Shown: positions 35,158 through 43,774, counted from the stretch's first letter. The stretch: 49,173 nt of DNA from an uncultured Eubacteriales bacterium (GCA_900552725.1 USAT01000003.1:1-49173); one strand, 5' to 3'. Translations and numbers: made by a program. Notes: generated by a model not told the origin, from the sequence alone.

Positions 35158-36711
35158 TTACATCCACATGGCGAACAGCCGCAGCAGTGTGCCCAGCGCC
35201 TTCTGATACCAGGGGCGGCCCTTCCAACGGGCCATGGTCACCCGCTGGCCCTGGGCCATGATGCGGGCCATGTCCTCCGCCAGAGGCTGGGACGCCTCGG
35301 TGCCGTACAGCAGCGTGCCGCACTCGAAATGGAGCTGGAAGCTGCGGTAGTCCATGTTCACCGAGCCCACGAAGGCCATCTCGCCGTCGGCCAGCACCGT
35401 TTTGCCGTGGAGCAGGCCGGGGGTAAAGGTGTAGATCTCCACTCCGTGGCGCATCAGCTCACCCCAGTAGCTCTGGGCCACCAGATAGGCGAACTTGTGG
35501 TCGGGGACGCCGGGCATCAGCAGCCGGGTCTGTACGCCGCTGTCCGCCGACAGGCACAGGGAGCGCATCATGGGCTCGTCGATGGCCAGATACGGCGTGG
35601 TGACGGTCAGCGTCTCCCGTGCGCCGCAGATCAGTTGGAGAAACGCGTCCTCGGCGGTGTTGATGGGGTTGTTGTCCGGGCCGTCCACAAAGGGCTGGAC
35701 GAAGCCCTTACCCTCCCCGGCGAAGCGGGGACGGTAGAAGTCGTAATCGTTGTCCAGGGTGCCGCCCATCCGCTCCCACAGGTGGATGAACTCACGGGTC
35801 AGGCCCCAGGCGCCCCGGCCCGTCAGGCGCACGCCGCAGTCCTTCCAGTAGCCGAAGCGCTCCATCAGGTTGGCGTACTCGTCCGCCAGGTTGGCGCCGC
35901 CGGTATAGGCCACCTCGCCGTCGATGCAGGCGATCTTCCGGTGGTCGCGGTAGTTGAAGTACAGCCGGTTCACATACTGGTGCACCGGGTTGAACACCAT
36001 GACCTCCACGCCGATGGCCTTCAGGGCGTCGGTCTCCTCGCTGCCGAAGCGCATCATGCTGCCGAAATCGTCAAAGAGGAACTTGATCTCCACGCCCTCC
36101 GCCCGCTTGCGGCGGAAGATGGTCAGCACCCGGTCGAAGAGGTCGCCCCGGGCCACGATATAGTACTCCAGGAAGATGAACCGCTCCGCCTGCTCCAGAT
36201 GGGCCAGCAGGTCGTTGAGATACGCCTCGCCGGTGTCCAGATACACCGCCTCCGTGCCGTCGTACAGGGGGAAGCCGTGGCGCTCCATATAGCAGGCCAG
36301 GCGGCTCCACTCCGGCTCACGCTGCCGCAGGGCCGCCATGGCGGCACAGCTCTGGGCCGTCTGGGCGGCGCTCTCGGCGGGAAGGGGCAGCTTTTTCAGC
36401 GTCAGGCGCTTGGCGCTGCTCTCGCCGTTCCACAGCCAGTAGAGGATCAGGCCTGCCACCGGCACCGCCAGGATCAGCAATATCCAGCCAATCTTATAGC
36501 TGCTGCTGCCGGGACGGGTATAGACCCGCACGGCGCTGAACAGTGCCAGGATCTCCAGCAGGGTATAGGCCACGGCCATCCGCTGCTGCAGGAGCTTGGA
36601 AAGGCCGATGACCAGGGCGATTTGGGCCAGCAGCAGGATCGCCACCAGCGCCAGGCGCAGTCCCGCGCCGATCCGGCGTTCTGTCTTCTGTTGTACCTGG
36701 TGCTTCTTCAT
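35158..36711 (-). CDS. cls: Cardiolipin synthase (phospholipase D type)
   Basis: This 517-residue membrane enzyme joins two phosphatidylglycerols to make cardiolipin. Three N-terminal helices (about 18-90) precede two PLD domains with the HKD motifs HRKIACIDG (His257, Lys259, Asp264) and HGKTVLADG (His435, Lys437, Asp442), each followed by GGANLADEY or GSVNMDYRS. The start at 36711 (MKKHQVQQ) is chosen because GAAAGGAG lies directly upstream; the open frame continues to 36837 without such a site. It leads an operon with the 198-aa membrane protein. Confidence 0.93.
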   Translation of the reverse strand: MKKHQVQQKTERRIGAGLRLALVAILLLAQIALVIGLSKLLQQRMAVAYTLLEILALFSAVRVYTRPGSSSYKIGWILLILAVPVAGLILYWLWNGESSAKRLTLKKLPLPAESAAQTAQSCAAMAALRQREPEWSRLACYMERHGFPLYDGTEAVYLDTGEAYLNDLLAHLEQAERFIFLEYYIVARGDLFDRVLTIFRRKRAEGVEIKFLFDDFGSMMRFGSEETDALKAIGVEVMVFNPVHQYVNRLYFNYRDHRKIACIDGEVAYTGGANLADEYANLMERFGYWKDCGVRLTGRGAWGLTREFIHLWERMGGTLDNDYDFYRPRFAGEGKGFVQPFVDGPDNNPINTAEDAFLQLICGARETLTVTTPYLAIDEPMMRSLCLSADSGVQTRLLMPGVPDHKFAYLVAQSYWGELMRHGVEIYTFTPGLLHGKTVLADGEMAFVGSVNMDYRSFQLHFECGTLLYGTEASQPLAEDMARIMAQGQRVTMARWKGRPWYQKALGTLLRLFAMWM

Positions 36712-36790
36712 ACGGCTCCTTTCGGTATAAGGTGGGGGGAATAACGGGGGATTGCGTTGGGGGGCGGCGGGGGGAGGGGAGCAATCCGAG

Positions 36791-36954
36791 CGCTGCCTGC
36801 GGCAGATACAGCGAGGTGAACGAGTGGCAGCGGTCAAAATTTCAAGCGCCCGCCGTAAGGCAGCGCAGAAATTTTGGGCACCGCAACAGGATCACCCCGC
36901 CCTACGAACCGGTCAACGATAGAATTCCGTAGGGCGGCATGACCACATGCCGCC
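36791..36954. repeat. Intergenic stretch of stacked inverted repeats
   Basis: The 275-base gap between cls and pncB contains no gene. It holds CGCTGCC/GGCAGCG (36791-36832), CAAAATTTC/GAAATTTTG (36835-36876), CCGCCCTAC/GTAGGGCGG (36897-36937) and GGCGGCATG-ACCA-CATGCCGCC (36933-36954). The arrangement looks like a non-coding repeat element rather than a terminator, as no T-run follows any stem. Bases 36755-36785 are G-rich low-complexity sequence. Confidence 0.6.
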
Positions 36955-36986
36955 GCGTATCATGCAGCGGGTCTTGCCCTTCCGCC

Positions 36987-38438
36987 TCAATTCCGGTTCT
37001 TGCGCAGGAGCTCCTGCTGGATGTCCCACAGCTTCTGGCTGAGATCCACATAATAGGTCTGGGGATTATCGAAGCGCTTGATCTCGTCCCACAGGGTGTC
37101 CACCTGCTGCTTGCAGTAGGTCTGGATGTCCTTCAGGGCGGGGGATTCGTACACCTTTTTGCCCTTCAGGAACACGGGCACCAGCAGCTCACGGGCCTGG
37201 TAATTGCAGACGTTCTTGGTTTTCCAGGTGGCGTAGGGGTCGAAGAGCATCATGGGCTCGTTCTCGTCCACCACCTCGTCATAGACGGTCATGTAGTCGG
37301 CGATGGCCTTGCCGTTGTCCTTGTTGTACAGGCGGTACACCTTCTTGAAGTGGGGGATGGTGATCTTCTCCACATTCTCGCTGCACTTGATCTTGGGGAT
37401 GATCTCGCCCTGCTCGTTCTCTACGGCGGTCAGCTTGTACACGCCGCCGAACACCGGCTCACTCTTGGCGGTGATCATCCGCTCACCCACGCCGAACATG
37501 TCGATCTGGGCGCCCTGCAGGAACAGGTTCTGGATCAGCCGCTCGTCCAGGGAGTTGGACACGCTGATCTGGCACTCGGGCCAGCCGGCCTCGTCCAGCA
37601 TCTTGCGGGCCTTCTGACTGAGATAGGCCATGTCACCGCTGTCCAGGCGGATGCCGCACTTGCTGATGCCCATGGGGCGCAGCACCTCGTTGAAGGCGCG
37701 GATGGCGTTGGGCACGCCGGATTTCAGCGTGTTGTAGGTGTCCACCAGCAGCGTGGCGTTGGTGGGATACGTCTCGCAGTAGGTCTTGAAGGCCTCGTAC
37801 TCGGTGTCGAACATCTGCACCCAGGCGTGGGCCATGGTGCCGCCGGCGGGCACGCCGTAGAGCTGGTCGGAGATGGTGCAGGCGGTACCGGCGCAGCCGC
37901 CGATGTACGCCGCACGGGCGCCGATGATGGCGGCGTCCGCGCCCTGGGCCCGGCGGGAGCCGAACTCCAGCACCGTGCGGCCGTTGGCGGCGCGGCAGAT
38001 GCGGTTGGCCTTGGTGGCGATCAGGCTCTGGTGGTTGATGGTCAGCAGCGTGAAGGTCTCGATGAGCTGGGCCTCGATGGACGGGGCGCGCACCACCACC
38101 AGCGGCTCACGGGGAAACACGGGGGTACCCTCGGGAATGGCGTAGATATCGCCGGTGAAGCGGAAGTCCCGCAGATAGTCCAGAAACTCCTCGCAGAACA
38201 GATTGCGGCTGCGGAGATAGGCGATGTCCTCTTCGCTGAAATGCAGGTTTTCGATGTAGTCGATCAACTGCTCCAAACCGGCGGCGATGGCGAAGCCGCC
38301 CTGATCGGGCACCTTGCGGAAGAACACATCGAAATAGGTGATGCGGTCCTTGTATCCGTTGCGGAAGTATCCGTTGCCCATGGTCAGCTCGTAAAAGTCG
38401 CACAGCATGGTCATGTTCAGCTTTTCGGCAGTATTCAT
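36987..38438 (-). CDS. pncB: Nicotinate phosphoribosyltransferase
   Basis: This 483-residue enzyme converts nicotinate and PRPP to nicotinate mononucleotide in NAD salvage. The N-terminus MLCDFYELTMGNGYF is the family signature. TVLEFGSRRAQGADAAIIGARAAYIGG, GTMAHAWVQMF, LLVDTYNTLKSG and IRLDSGDMAYLS follow, matching the longer Gram-positive class. FGVGERMITAKSEPVFGGVYKL is the late conserved block. The leader is about 65 bases with a CCCCG-GTCA-CGGGG hairpin, and the ribosome site is weak (GAGGT). Confidence 0.95.
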   Translation of the reverse strand: MNTAEKLNMTMLCDFYELTMGNGYFRNGYKDRITYFDVFFRKVPDQGGFAIAAGLEQLIDYIENLHFSEEDIAYLRSRNLFCEEFLDYLRDFRFTGDIYAIPEGTPVFPREPLVVVRAPSIEAQLIETFTLLTINHQSLIATKANRICRAANGRTVLEFGSRRAQGADAAIIGARAAYIGGCAGTACTISDQLYGVPAGGTMAHAWVQMFDTEYEAFKTYCETYPTNATLLVDTYNTLKSGVPNAIRAFNEVLRPMGISKCGIRLDSGDMAYLSQKARKMLDEAGWPECQISVSNSLDERLIQNLFLQGAQIDMFGVGERMITAKSEPVFGGVYKLTAVENEQGEIIPKIKCSENVEKITIPHFKKVYRLYNKDNGKAIADYMTVYDEVVDENEPMMLFDPYATWKTKNVCNYQARELLVPVFLKGKKVYESPALKDIQTYCKQQVDTLWDEIKRFDNPQTYYVDLSQKLWDIQQELLRKNRN

Positions 38439-38502
38439 TTCCAGTAAAACCTCAAATTCTCAATAATACCCCGGTCACGGGGCGCAGAGTGATCATTTTA
38501 TT

Positions 38503-38530
38503 ATTATAACACAAATTTTACATTTCGCAA
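38503..38530 (-). promoter_or_regulatory. Promoter of pncB
   Basis: On the minus strand TTGCGA (38525-38530) and a perfect TATAAT (38503-38508) are 16 bases apart. A small hairpin lies in the leader at 38469-38482. Confidence 0.65.
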
Positions 38531-38678
38531 CCGTTTGTCACCCGGAATTCGATTTTTGGCGGAGAGCGGGGGAGAGGCGCCGGTGATCGCCCGGCGGGGA
38601 CGGGAAATGCTGCCCACCCTTTGCCGCCGGCGGGATGTGCCGCTTGCCGGGCCGCCCCGCGAAGCCCTTGCGCAAACG

Positions 38679-38707
38679 AAAAAGGCGGCGTATCACGCCG
38701 CCTTTTT
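38679..38707. terminator. Terminator of rnpB
   Basis: AAAAAGGCGGCG-TATCA-CGCCGCCTTTTT lies directly after the 3' end of the RNase P RNA on the minus strand. Confidence 0.9.
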
Positions 38708-38715
38708 CATATGAT

Positions 38716-39167
38716 ACGAGCCGATCTGTAAGCCGGGTTCTGTCTTGACAGTCATCTATCTAGGCGCACCGTTGCCGGTACGCTCAAGCCACCCCGGGGA
38801 CGGCCGGGCCAGCCGAATGTCCCCATACCGGTGTTGCTCCGGATAGAGTTTACAGCGACGGACGCTTCCACGCCGTCGGGTGAGCTCTTACCTTCACCTT
38901 TCCACCCTTACCTCGTCGATGCAAGCTCCATATCCTTTCTTCCGCCGCAAGCGGCAGAAGAAACTCATTTCGCTGCATCTCCTCTCCCCACAAAAACTAC
39001 GTTTTTGCGGGGGCCCCATTTTAAGGAGCTACAAGGCGGTATATCTCTGTTGCACTTTTCCTGAAGTCGCCTTCGGCGGGCGTTACCCGTTATCCTTGCC
39101 CTGTGGAGCCCGGACTTTCCTCATCGGCAGGCTTTCGCCTTGCCGCCGCGACTGTCTGATCCACTCG
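38716..39167 (-). ncRNA. rnpB: RNase P RNA, bacterial A type
   Basis: The minus strand carries the conserved blocks in order: GAGGAAAGTCCGGGCTCC, ACAGGGCAAGGATAACGGGT, GGTAAGGGTGGAAAGGTG, GTAAGAGCTCACC, GTAAACTCTATCCGG and the 3' GAACCCGGCTTACAGATCGG. This RNA is the catalytic part of RNase P, which trims tRNA 5' ends. About 450 bases is long for an A-type RNA. The extra length lies in P12 (38924-39030), closed by AGCTCC/GGAGCT and containing two extra hairpins. The ends are estimated from pairing of the P1 region. A-type RNA fits Clostridia rather than Bacilli. Confidence 0.95.
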
Positions 39168-39245
39168 TAACTCTCATTTTACCCAACCTTGCGGCAAAAG
39201 TCAACGAAAAATCCCCACTTTACCCGCCTGTTCACAACTTTGACC

Positions 39246-39274
39246 TTTACACCCCGGAAAAATCCGGGTATAAT
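39246..39274 (+). promoter_or_regulatory. Promoter of the flippase-TetR operon with palindrome in spacer
   Basis: TTTACA (39246-39251), a 17-base spacer and TATAAT (39269-39274). The spacer contains the perfect palindrome CCCGGA-AAAA-TCCGGG (39253-39268), which may be an operator, possibly for the TetR protein encoded in the same operon. Confidence 0.68.
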
Positions 39275-39306
39275 AATATGTTGAATTGTGCAAAAGGAGC
39301 AGGTAC

Positions 39307-40848
39307 ATGAAGGTCAATCAGATCAAAGCGGGCGCGCTGCTGTCCTATGTCTCCATGGGACTGAGCACCATCATCTCGCTTGTCTATACGCCCATTATGC
39401 TGCAGCGGCTGGGCGAAAGTGAATTCGGCGTCTATCAGGCGGTGCTGCCTATCATCTCCTATCTGAATCTTCTCAGCTTCGGCCTGGGCAGCGCCTATGT
39501 GCGGTACTACTCCCGCTTCCGGGCTGCCGGGGACAAGAAGGGCTGCGCCAAGCTCAACGGCATGTTCCTGACCACCTATCTTTTCCTGGGCGCGCTGGTG
39601 CTGGTCATCGGCTTCGGCCTGTCCTACTGCGACGTGATCTTCGGCAAAAAGCTGACCCCCGACGAGATCGCCCTGGCGGAGAAGCTGCTGCGGATCATGA
39701 CCGTCAATGCCGCGCTGACCTTCCCCATCAGCGTGTTTGAATCCCATGTGACCATCAACGAGCGCTACCTCTTCCAGAAGGTGGTCACCATGGGCAAGCA
39801 GGTGCTGAACCCCCTGATCATGATCCCCCTGCTGATCATCGGCTACCGCAGCGTGACGCTGACCGTCGTCTCCCTGATCTTCACCATCCTCAGCGGTATC
39901 CTCAACATCAGCTACTGCCTGCGGAAGCTGCGGATGCCCTTCGCCTTCCGCGGCTACGATTTCCGCCTGCTGCGGGAGATGTTTGGCTTTACCCTATATG
40001 TATTCCTGGGCATCGTGGTGGACAACTTCAACTGGTCCATCGACCGCATGCTGCTGACGTGGCTCCACGGTACCACCGCTGTGACGGTGTACGTCATCGC
40101 CGCCCAGCTCAACACCTTCTATCTGGCCTTCGGCAACGCCATCTCCAACGTGATGACGCCCCGCGTCCACCGTCTGGTGGCGGAAAACGCCCCCATGCGC
40201 CGTCTGGACGCCCTGTTCACCAAGGTGGGCCGCCTGCAGTTCATCCTGCTGGCGGGCATCTTCCTGGGTTTCGTGGCGGTGGGCCAGTCCTTCGTGGTGC
40301 TGTGGGGCGGCGGCGAGATGTTCCGCATCGACTACTGGACCACGCTGCTGCTGTTCTTCTCCTGCCTGTGGACCAATATCCAGACGGTGGGCATTGAGAT
40401 CCAGCGGGCCAAGAACATGCACAAGTTCCGCTCCCTGACCTATCTGGGGGTGGCCCTGGGCAATACCCTGATCTCCATCCCCCTCAGCATGAAGTGGGAG
40501 GGACTGGGCGCCGCCATCGGTACCGCCATCGCCACGCTGATCGGCAACGTGATCCTGATGAACTGGTACTACTACCGCCGCATCGGCCTGAATATCCCCG
40601 CCTTCTGGCGGCACATCTTCCACCTGATGCCCTCCATGCTGCTGCCCGCCGCGGCGGCGGTGCTGCTGGCCATCTTCATCCACCCCACCAGCTACTGGGG
40701 CCTGATCCCGCCGGGCTGCGCCTTCGTGGCGGTATACGCCCTGTCGGTGTGGCTGTTCGGCCTGAACCGCTACGAGCGGAGCCTGGTCACCGGCCCCCTG
40801 CGGAAGCTGACACGACGCAAGAGAGGAGGCGGACGCCATGCCGCGTAA
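39307..40848 (+). CDS. Polysaccharide flippase (MATE/MVF superfamily, Wzx-like)
   Basis: This 513-residue protein has about 14 helices. It begins QIKAGALLSYVSMGLSTIISLVYTPIMLQRLGESEFGVYQ, a classic start of Wzx/RfbX proteins. It probably flips lipid-linked sugars across the cytoplasmic membrane. The start at 39307 follows AAAAGGAG; an ATG 21 bases earlier sits too close to that site. No glycosyltransferases are adjacent. It overlaps the TetR gene by 11 bases, so the regulator is probably translated from the same message. Confidence 0.88.
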   Translation: MKVNQIKAGALLSYVSMGLSTIISLVYTPIMLQRLGESEFGVYQAVLPIISYLNLLSFGLGSAYVRYYSRFRAAGDKKGCAKLNGMFLTTYLFLGALVLVIGFGLSYCDVIFGKKLTPDEIALAEKLLRIMTVNAALTFPISVFESHVTINERYLFQKVVTMGKQVLNPLIMIPLLIIGYRSVTLTVVSLIFTILSGILNISYCLRKLRMPFAFRGYDFRLLREMFGFTLYVFLGIVVDNFNWSIDRMLLTWLHGTTAVTVYVIAAQLNTFYLAFGNAISNVMTPRVHRLVAENAPMRRLDALFTKVGRLQFILLAGIFLGFVAVGQSFVVLWGGGEMFRIDYWTTLLLFFSCLWTNIQTVGIEIQRAKNMHKFRSLTYLGVALGNTLISIPLSMKWEGLGAAIGTAIATLIGNVILMNWYYYRRIGLNIPAFWRHIFHLMPSMLLPAAAAVLLAIFIHPTSYWGLIPPGCAFVAVYALSVWLFGLNRYERSLVTGPLRKLTRRKRGGGRHAA

Positions 40849-41428
40849 ATCGGGACGCAATACCAAGGGCCGCATCGTCTCCGCGGCCTGGAAGCTCTTC
40901 TATGAGCAGGGCTACGACAACACCACCGTGGAGGACATCATCTTCGAGTCCGAGACCTCAAAGGGCAGCTTCTACCACTATTTCGAGGGGAAGGACGCCC
41001 TGCTGGGCTCCCTGTCCATGATCTTCGACGAGAAGTACGAGGAGCTGCGGCAGGAGATGGCTCCCGACATGCACGCCGTGGAGAAGCTGCTGTATATGAA
41101 TCACGAGCTGTTCACCATGATCGACAACACCGTGTCGGTGGAGCTGCTGGCCCGCCTGTTCTCCACCCAGCTCACCACCAAGGGCGAGAAGCACCTGCTG
41201 AACCGCGACCGCATGTACTTCAAGCTGCTGCACCAGGTGGTGCGCCAGGGGATGGAGCGCCGTGAGCTGCGGACGGACATGACCGCCAACGAGATCATCA
41301 ACGACTACGCCATGTTCGAGCGGGCGCTGATGTACGACTGGTGCCTGGCCGACGGCGGCTACGCCCTGGCCCGCAACGCCGACCGGCTGATGCCCATGTT
41401 TCTGGCCAACTACCGGGGCGAAAAATAA
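40838..41428 (+). CDS. TetR/AcrR-family transcriptional regulator
   Basis: This 196-residue protein has an N-terminal helix-turn-helix: GRIVSAAWKLFYEQGYDNTTVEDIIFESETSKGSFYHYF. The C-terminal helical ligand domain is unassigned. It overlaps the flippase gene by 11 bases with the AGAGGAGG site inside it. A perfect 38-bp palindrome lies 85 bases downstream in front of putP and a palindrome lies in the operon's own promoter, so it may control either or both. No ligand can be named. Confidence 0.9.
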   Translation: MPRKSGRNTKGRIVSAAWKLFYEQGYDNTTVEDIIFESETSKGSFYHYFEGKDALLGSLSMIFDEKYEELRQEMAPDMHAVEKLLYMNHELFTMIDNTVSVELLARLFSTQLTTKGEKHLLNRDRMYFKLLHQVVRQGMERRELRTDMTANEIINDYAMFERALMYDWCLADGGYALARNADRLMPMFLANYRGEK

Positions 41429-41512
41429 AAAATTTATTTTTCGTCTCTGCGCAGATTCATAAATCGTCTATATGGAAAACCCAGTATTTTCAATATATTA
41501 ACGCTTTTTTAG

Positions 41513-41550
41513 CAGAACCAGTTATAGAACTCGTTCTATAACTGGTTCTG
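41513..41550. promoter_or_regulatory. Perfect 38-bp palindrome upstream of putP
   Basis: The 18-base arm CAGAACCAGTTATAGAAC is repeated exactly in reverse complement around a TC centre. It ends 2 bases before the putP -35 box. Its size and symmetry suggest a dimer-of-dimers operator, with the adjacent TetR protein the natural candidate. It may also fold as a hairpin in RNA ending the TetR message, though no T-run follows. Confidence 0.72.
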
Positions 41551-41552
41551 TA

Positions 41553-41581
41553 TTTACGTCTAGTAAAGAGTATGGTATAGT
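41553..41581 (+). promoter_or_regulatory. Promoter of putP
   Basis: TTTACG (41553-41558), a 17-base spacer and TATAGT (41576-41581). The inverted repeat CGTCTA (41557-41562) and TAGACG (41591-41596) flanks the -10 box. Confidence 0.62.
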
Positions 41582-41614
41582 AGCCTGCGTTAGACGAAAG
41601 AGAGGTTCCTTAGT

Positions 41615-43159
41615 ATGACAACTGCGCAAATCTGTATCATCATCGCCATCGCGGTGTACCTCATCGCCATGGTGTTCGTAGGCGTGGCCTACTCCCGTGC
41701 CAGCAAGGGCGGCGCGGACAACTTCTATCTGGGCGGCCGCCAGCTGGGCCCCGTGGTCACGGCCATGAGCGCCGAGGCCAGCGACATGAGCTCCTGGCTG
41801 CTGATGGGTCTGCCCGGCGTGGCCTACTTCACCGGCATCGCCGACGCGGCCTGGACGGCCATCGGCCTGGCCCTGGGTACTTACCTGAACTTCCTGCTGG
41901 TGGCCAAGCGCCTGCGCATCTACTCCGCCGAGATCAACGCCATCACCGTGCCGGAGTTTTTCTCCAAGCGCTTCAAGGATGACAAGAAGGTGCTGCTGGG
42001 CATCTCCGCCCTGATCATCCTGATCTTCTTCATCCCCTATACCGCCTCCGGCTTTGCCGCCATCGGCAAGCTGTTCAACAGCCTGTTCGGCTTCGACTAC
42101 ATGGTCTCCATGCTGATCGGCGCGGCGGTGGTCATCCTCTACACCATCATGGGCGGCTTCCTTGCCGTGTCCACCACTGACCTGATCCAGAGCATTGTCA
42201 TGACCATCGCGCTGGTGGTGGTGCTGGGCTTCGGCATCGAGGTGGCAGGCGGCTGGACTGCCGTTACTGACAACGCCCGCTCTATCCCCGGCTACCTGAG
42301 CCTGGTGCAGATGACCGATATCTCCACCGGTGAGGTGCAGGATTACGGCTTCATCAAGTCCCTGTCCATGCTGGCCTGGGGTCTGGGCTACTTCGGCATG
42401 CCCCACATCCTGCTGCGCTTCATGGGCATCAGCGACGCCAATAAGCTGAAGATCTCCCGCCGCATCGGCAGCATCTGGGTGGTCATCTCCATGACCGTGG
42501 CCGTTACCATCGGCATCGTGGGTCTGGCCATGTCCCGGGTGGGCGAGATCGAGACCTTCGGCTCCTCCAGCGCCGCCGAGGCCGTCATCGTCAAGATCGC
42601 CGATCTGCTGAGCACCCACGGCGTGCTGGCCGCGCTGGCCGCCGGTCTCATCATCGCCGGTATCCTGGCCTCCACCATGTCCACGGCGGACAGCCAGCTG
42701 CTGGCCGCGTCCTCCAGCGTGTCCGAGGATCTGTTGAAGCGGGTGCTGGGCGTGAAGATGTCCGCCAAGACCACCATGTGGGTGGCCCGCATCACTGTCA
42801 TCGTCATCTCCGTCATCGCCGTGTTCTTGGCCCGCGACCCCAACAGCTCCGTGTTCACCATCGTGTCCTTCGCCTGGGCCGGCTTCGGCGCCACCTTCGC
42901 GCCTGCCATGCTGACGGCGCTGTTCTGGAAGCGCACCACCAAGTGGGGCGTCCTGGCCGGTATGATCTCCGGCGGCGCCATGGTGTTTATCTGGAAGTAT
43001 CTGGTAAAGCCCATGGGCGGCGCGTGGGGCATCTACGAGCTGCTGCCCGCCTTCATCGTGGCGCTGGTGTTCATCGTGGTGGTCTCCCTGCTGACTAAGG
43101 CGCCCGACGCCGACACCGTGGCCACCTTCGACAAGGTCAAGGCCGACTGCAAGAAGTAA
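41615..43159 (+). CDS. putP: Sodium/proline symporter PutP (SSS family)
   Basis: This 514-residue membrane protein has 13 predicted helices. DNFYLGGRQLGPVVTAMSAEASDMSSWLLMGLPGVAYF holds the sodium and proline contacts of the PutP family. FMGISDANKLKISRRIG and ILASTMSTADSQLLAASSSVSEDLLK (second sodium-site serines) follow in the expected places. It imports proline with Na+. The leader has a promoter preceded by a 38-bp palindrome, so expression is probably under repressor control. A terminator follows 12 bases after the stop. Confidence 0.95.
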   Translation: MTTAQICIIIAIAVYLIAMVFVGVAYSRASKGGADNFYLGGRQLGPVVTAMSAEASDMSSWLLMGLPGVAYFTGIADAAWTAIGLALGTYLNFLLVAKRLRIYSAEINAITVPEFFSKRFKDDKKVLLGISALIILIFFIPYTASGFAAIGKLFNSLFGFDYMVSMLIGAAVVILYTIMGGFLAVSTTDLIQSIVMTIALVVVLGFGIEVAGGWTAVTDNARSIPGYLSLVQMTDISTGEVQDYGFIKSLSMLAWGLGYFGMPHILLRFMGISDANKLKISRRIGSIWVVISMTVAVTIGIVGLAMSRVGEIETFGSSSAAEAVIVKIADLLSTHGVLAALAAGLIIAGILASTMSTADSQLLAASSSVSEDLLKRVLGVKMSAKTTMWVARITVIVISVIAVFLARDPNSSVFTIVSFAWAGFGATFAPAMLTALFWKRTTKWGVLAGMISGGAMVFIWKYLVKPMGGAWGIYELLPAFIVALVFIVVVSLLTKAPDADTVATFDKVKADCKK

Positions 43160-43171
43160 GTAAAACATATC

Positions 43172-43202
43172 AAAAAGAGCCGCCAGGTTGGCGGCTCTTT
43201 TT
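43172..43202 (+). terminator. Terminator after putP
   Basis: AAAAAGAGCCGCC-N5-GGCGGCTCTTTTT, immediately before the next promoter. Confidence 0.93.
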
Positions 43203-43203
43203 C

Positions 43204-43232
43204 TTGACAAATCGCGGCAGTTCCGCCACAAT
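43204..43232 (+). promoter_or_regulatory. Promoter of the PNPOx-like gene
   Basis: TTGACA (43204-43209), a 17-base spacer and CACAAT (43227-43232). Confidence 0.68.
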
Positions 43233-43265
43233 AGAAGCACCAATATCACACAGGAGGAACTTGCC

Positions 43266-43763
43266 ATGCGCAGAAAAGAATGTGAACGGGACGAAGCCTT
43301 CGCCTGGGAGGTGCTGAAAAACTCCGTCTACTCCACCCTATCCATGGTGCGCCCGGACGGCACGCCCTATGCCACGCCGCTGAACATCGTGGGCGACGAG
43401 GTGTACAAGACCCTGTACTTCCACTGTGCCGGCGCCGGTGAGCGCTGGGAGCTCCTGAAGGACGGCGCGCCGGTGTGCGTCACGGCGGTGTCCACCGCCA
43501 CGCTGATCCCCAACGGCTTCACCACCGCCTACCGCAGCGCCATGTTCCAGGGCCGCGCCGAAGTGGTGACCGATGACGGCGAGAAGATGAAGGCTATGCT
43601 GCTGTTGTGCACCGCCTTTGATCCCAAGGCTATGGGCCGGTTCGAGCAGGCCATGGCCCACTGTCCCGCCAAGGTCATCAGGATCGTACCGGAGGCCATC
43701 ACCGGCAAGGAGCACGAGATGCACCAGCAGATGCCCGCAGCCCACGGATGCAAAAGCAAATAA
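43266..43763 (+). CDS. Pyridoxamine 5'-phosphate oxidase-family flavoprotein (NimA-like)
   Basis: This 165-residue split-barrel protein contains VLKNSVYSTLSMVRPDGTPYATPLNIVGDEVYKTLYFHCAGAGERWELLKD, the pattern of the NimA/HugZ branch that binds FMN or heme. FTTAYRSAMFQGRAEVV and CPAKVIRIVPEAITGKEH complete the domain. The substrate is not known; some relatives reduce nitroimidazoles. The start at 43266 follows AGGAGGAA and lies 34 bases behind the -10 box; the longer open frame starts inside the putP terminator. Confidence 0.88.
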   Translation: MRRKECERDEAFAWEVLKNSVYSTLSMVRPDGTPYATPLNIVGDEVYKTLYFHCAGAGERWELLKDGAPVCVTAVSTATLIPNGFTTAYRSAMFQGRAEVVTDDGEKMKAMLLLCTAFDPKAMGRFEQAMAHCPAKVIRIVPEAITGKEHEMHQQMPAAHGCKSK

Positions 43764-43774
43764 TGCAGGCTTTA

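Noticed and set aside
36939..38447. 502-residue plus-strand frame opposite pncB
   Set aside because: It is an antisense shadow, and pncB is full length with conserved motifs.
38531..38678. Possible gene or RNA between pncB promoter and rnpB terminator
   Set aside because: The stretch is very GC-rich, without a ribosome site, conserved motif or clear fold. I see nothing supportable.
38831..39170. Short plus-strand frames (77 and 96 residues)
   Set aside because: They lie inside the RNase P RNA gene.
39239..39274. TTGACC at 39240 as -35 of the flippase promoter
   Set aside because: The spacer to TATAAT would be 23 bases. TTTACA at 39246 gives 17.
41522..43267. 581-residue minus-strand frame opposite putP
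   Set aside because: It is a repetitive shadow frame, and putP is unambiguous.
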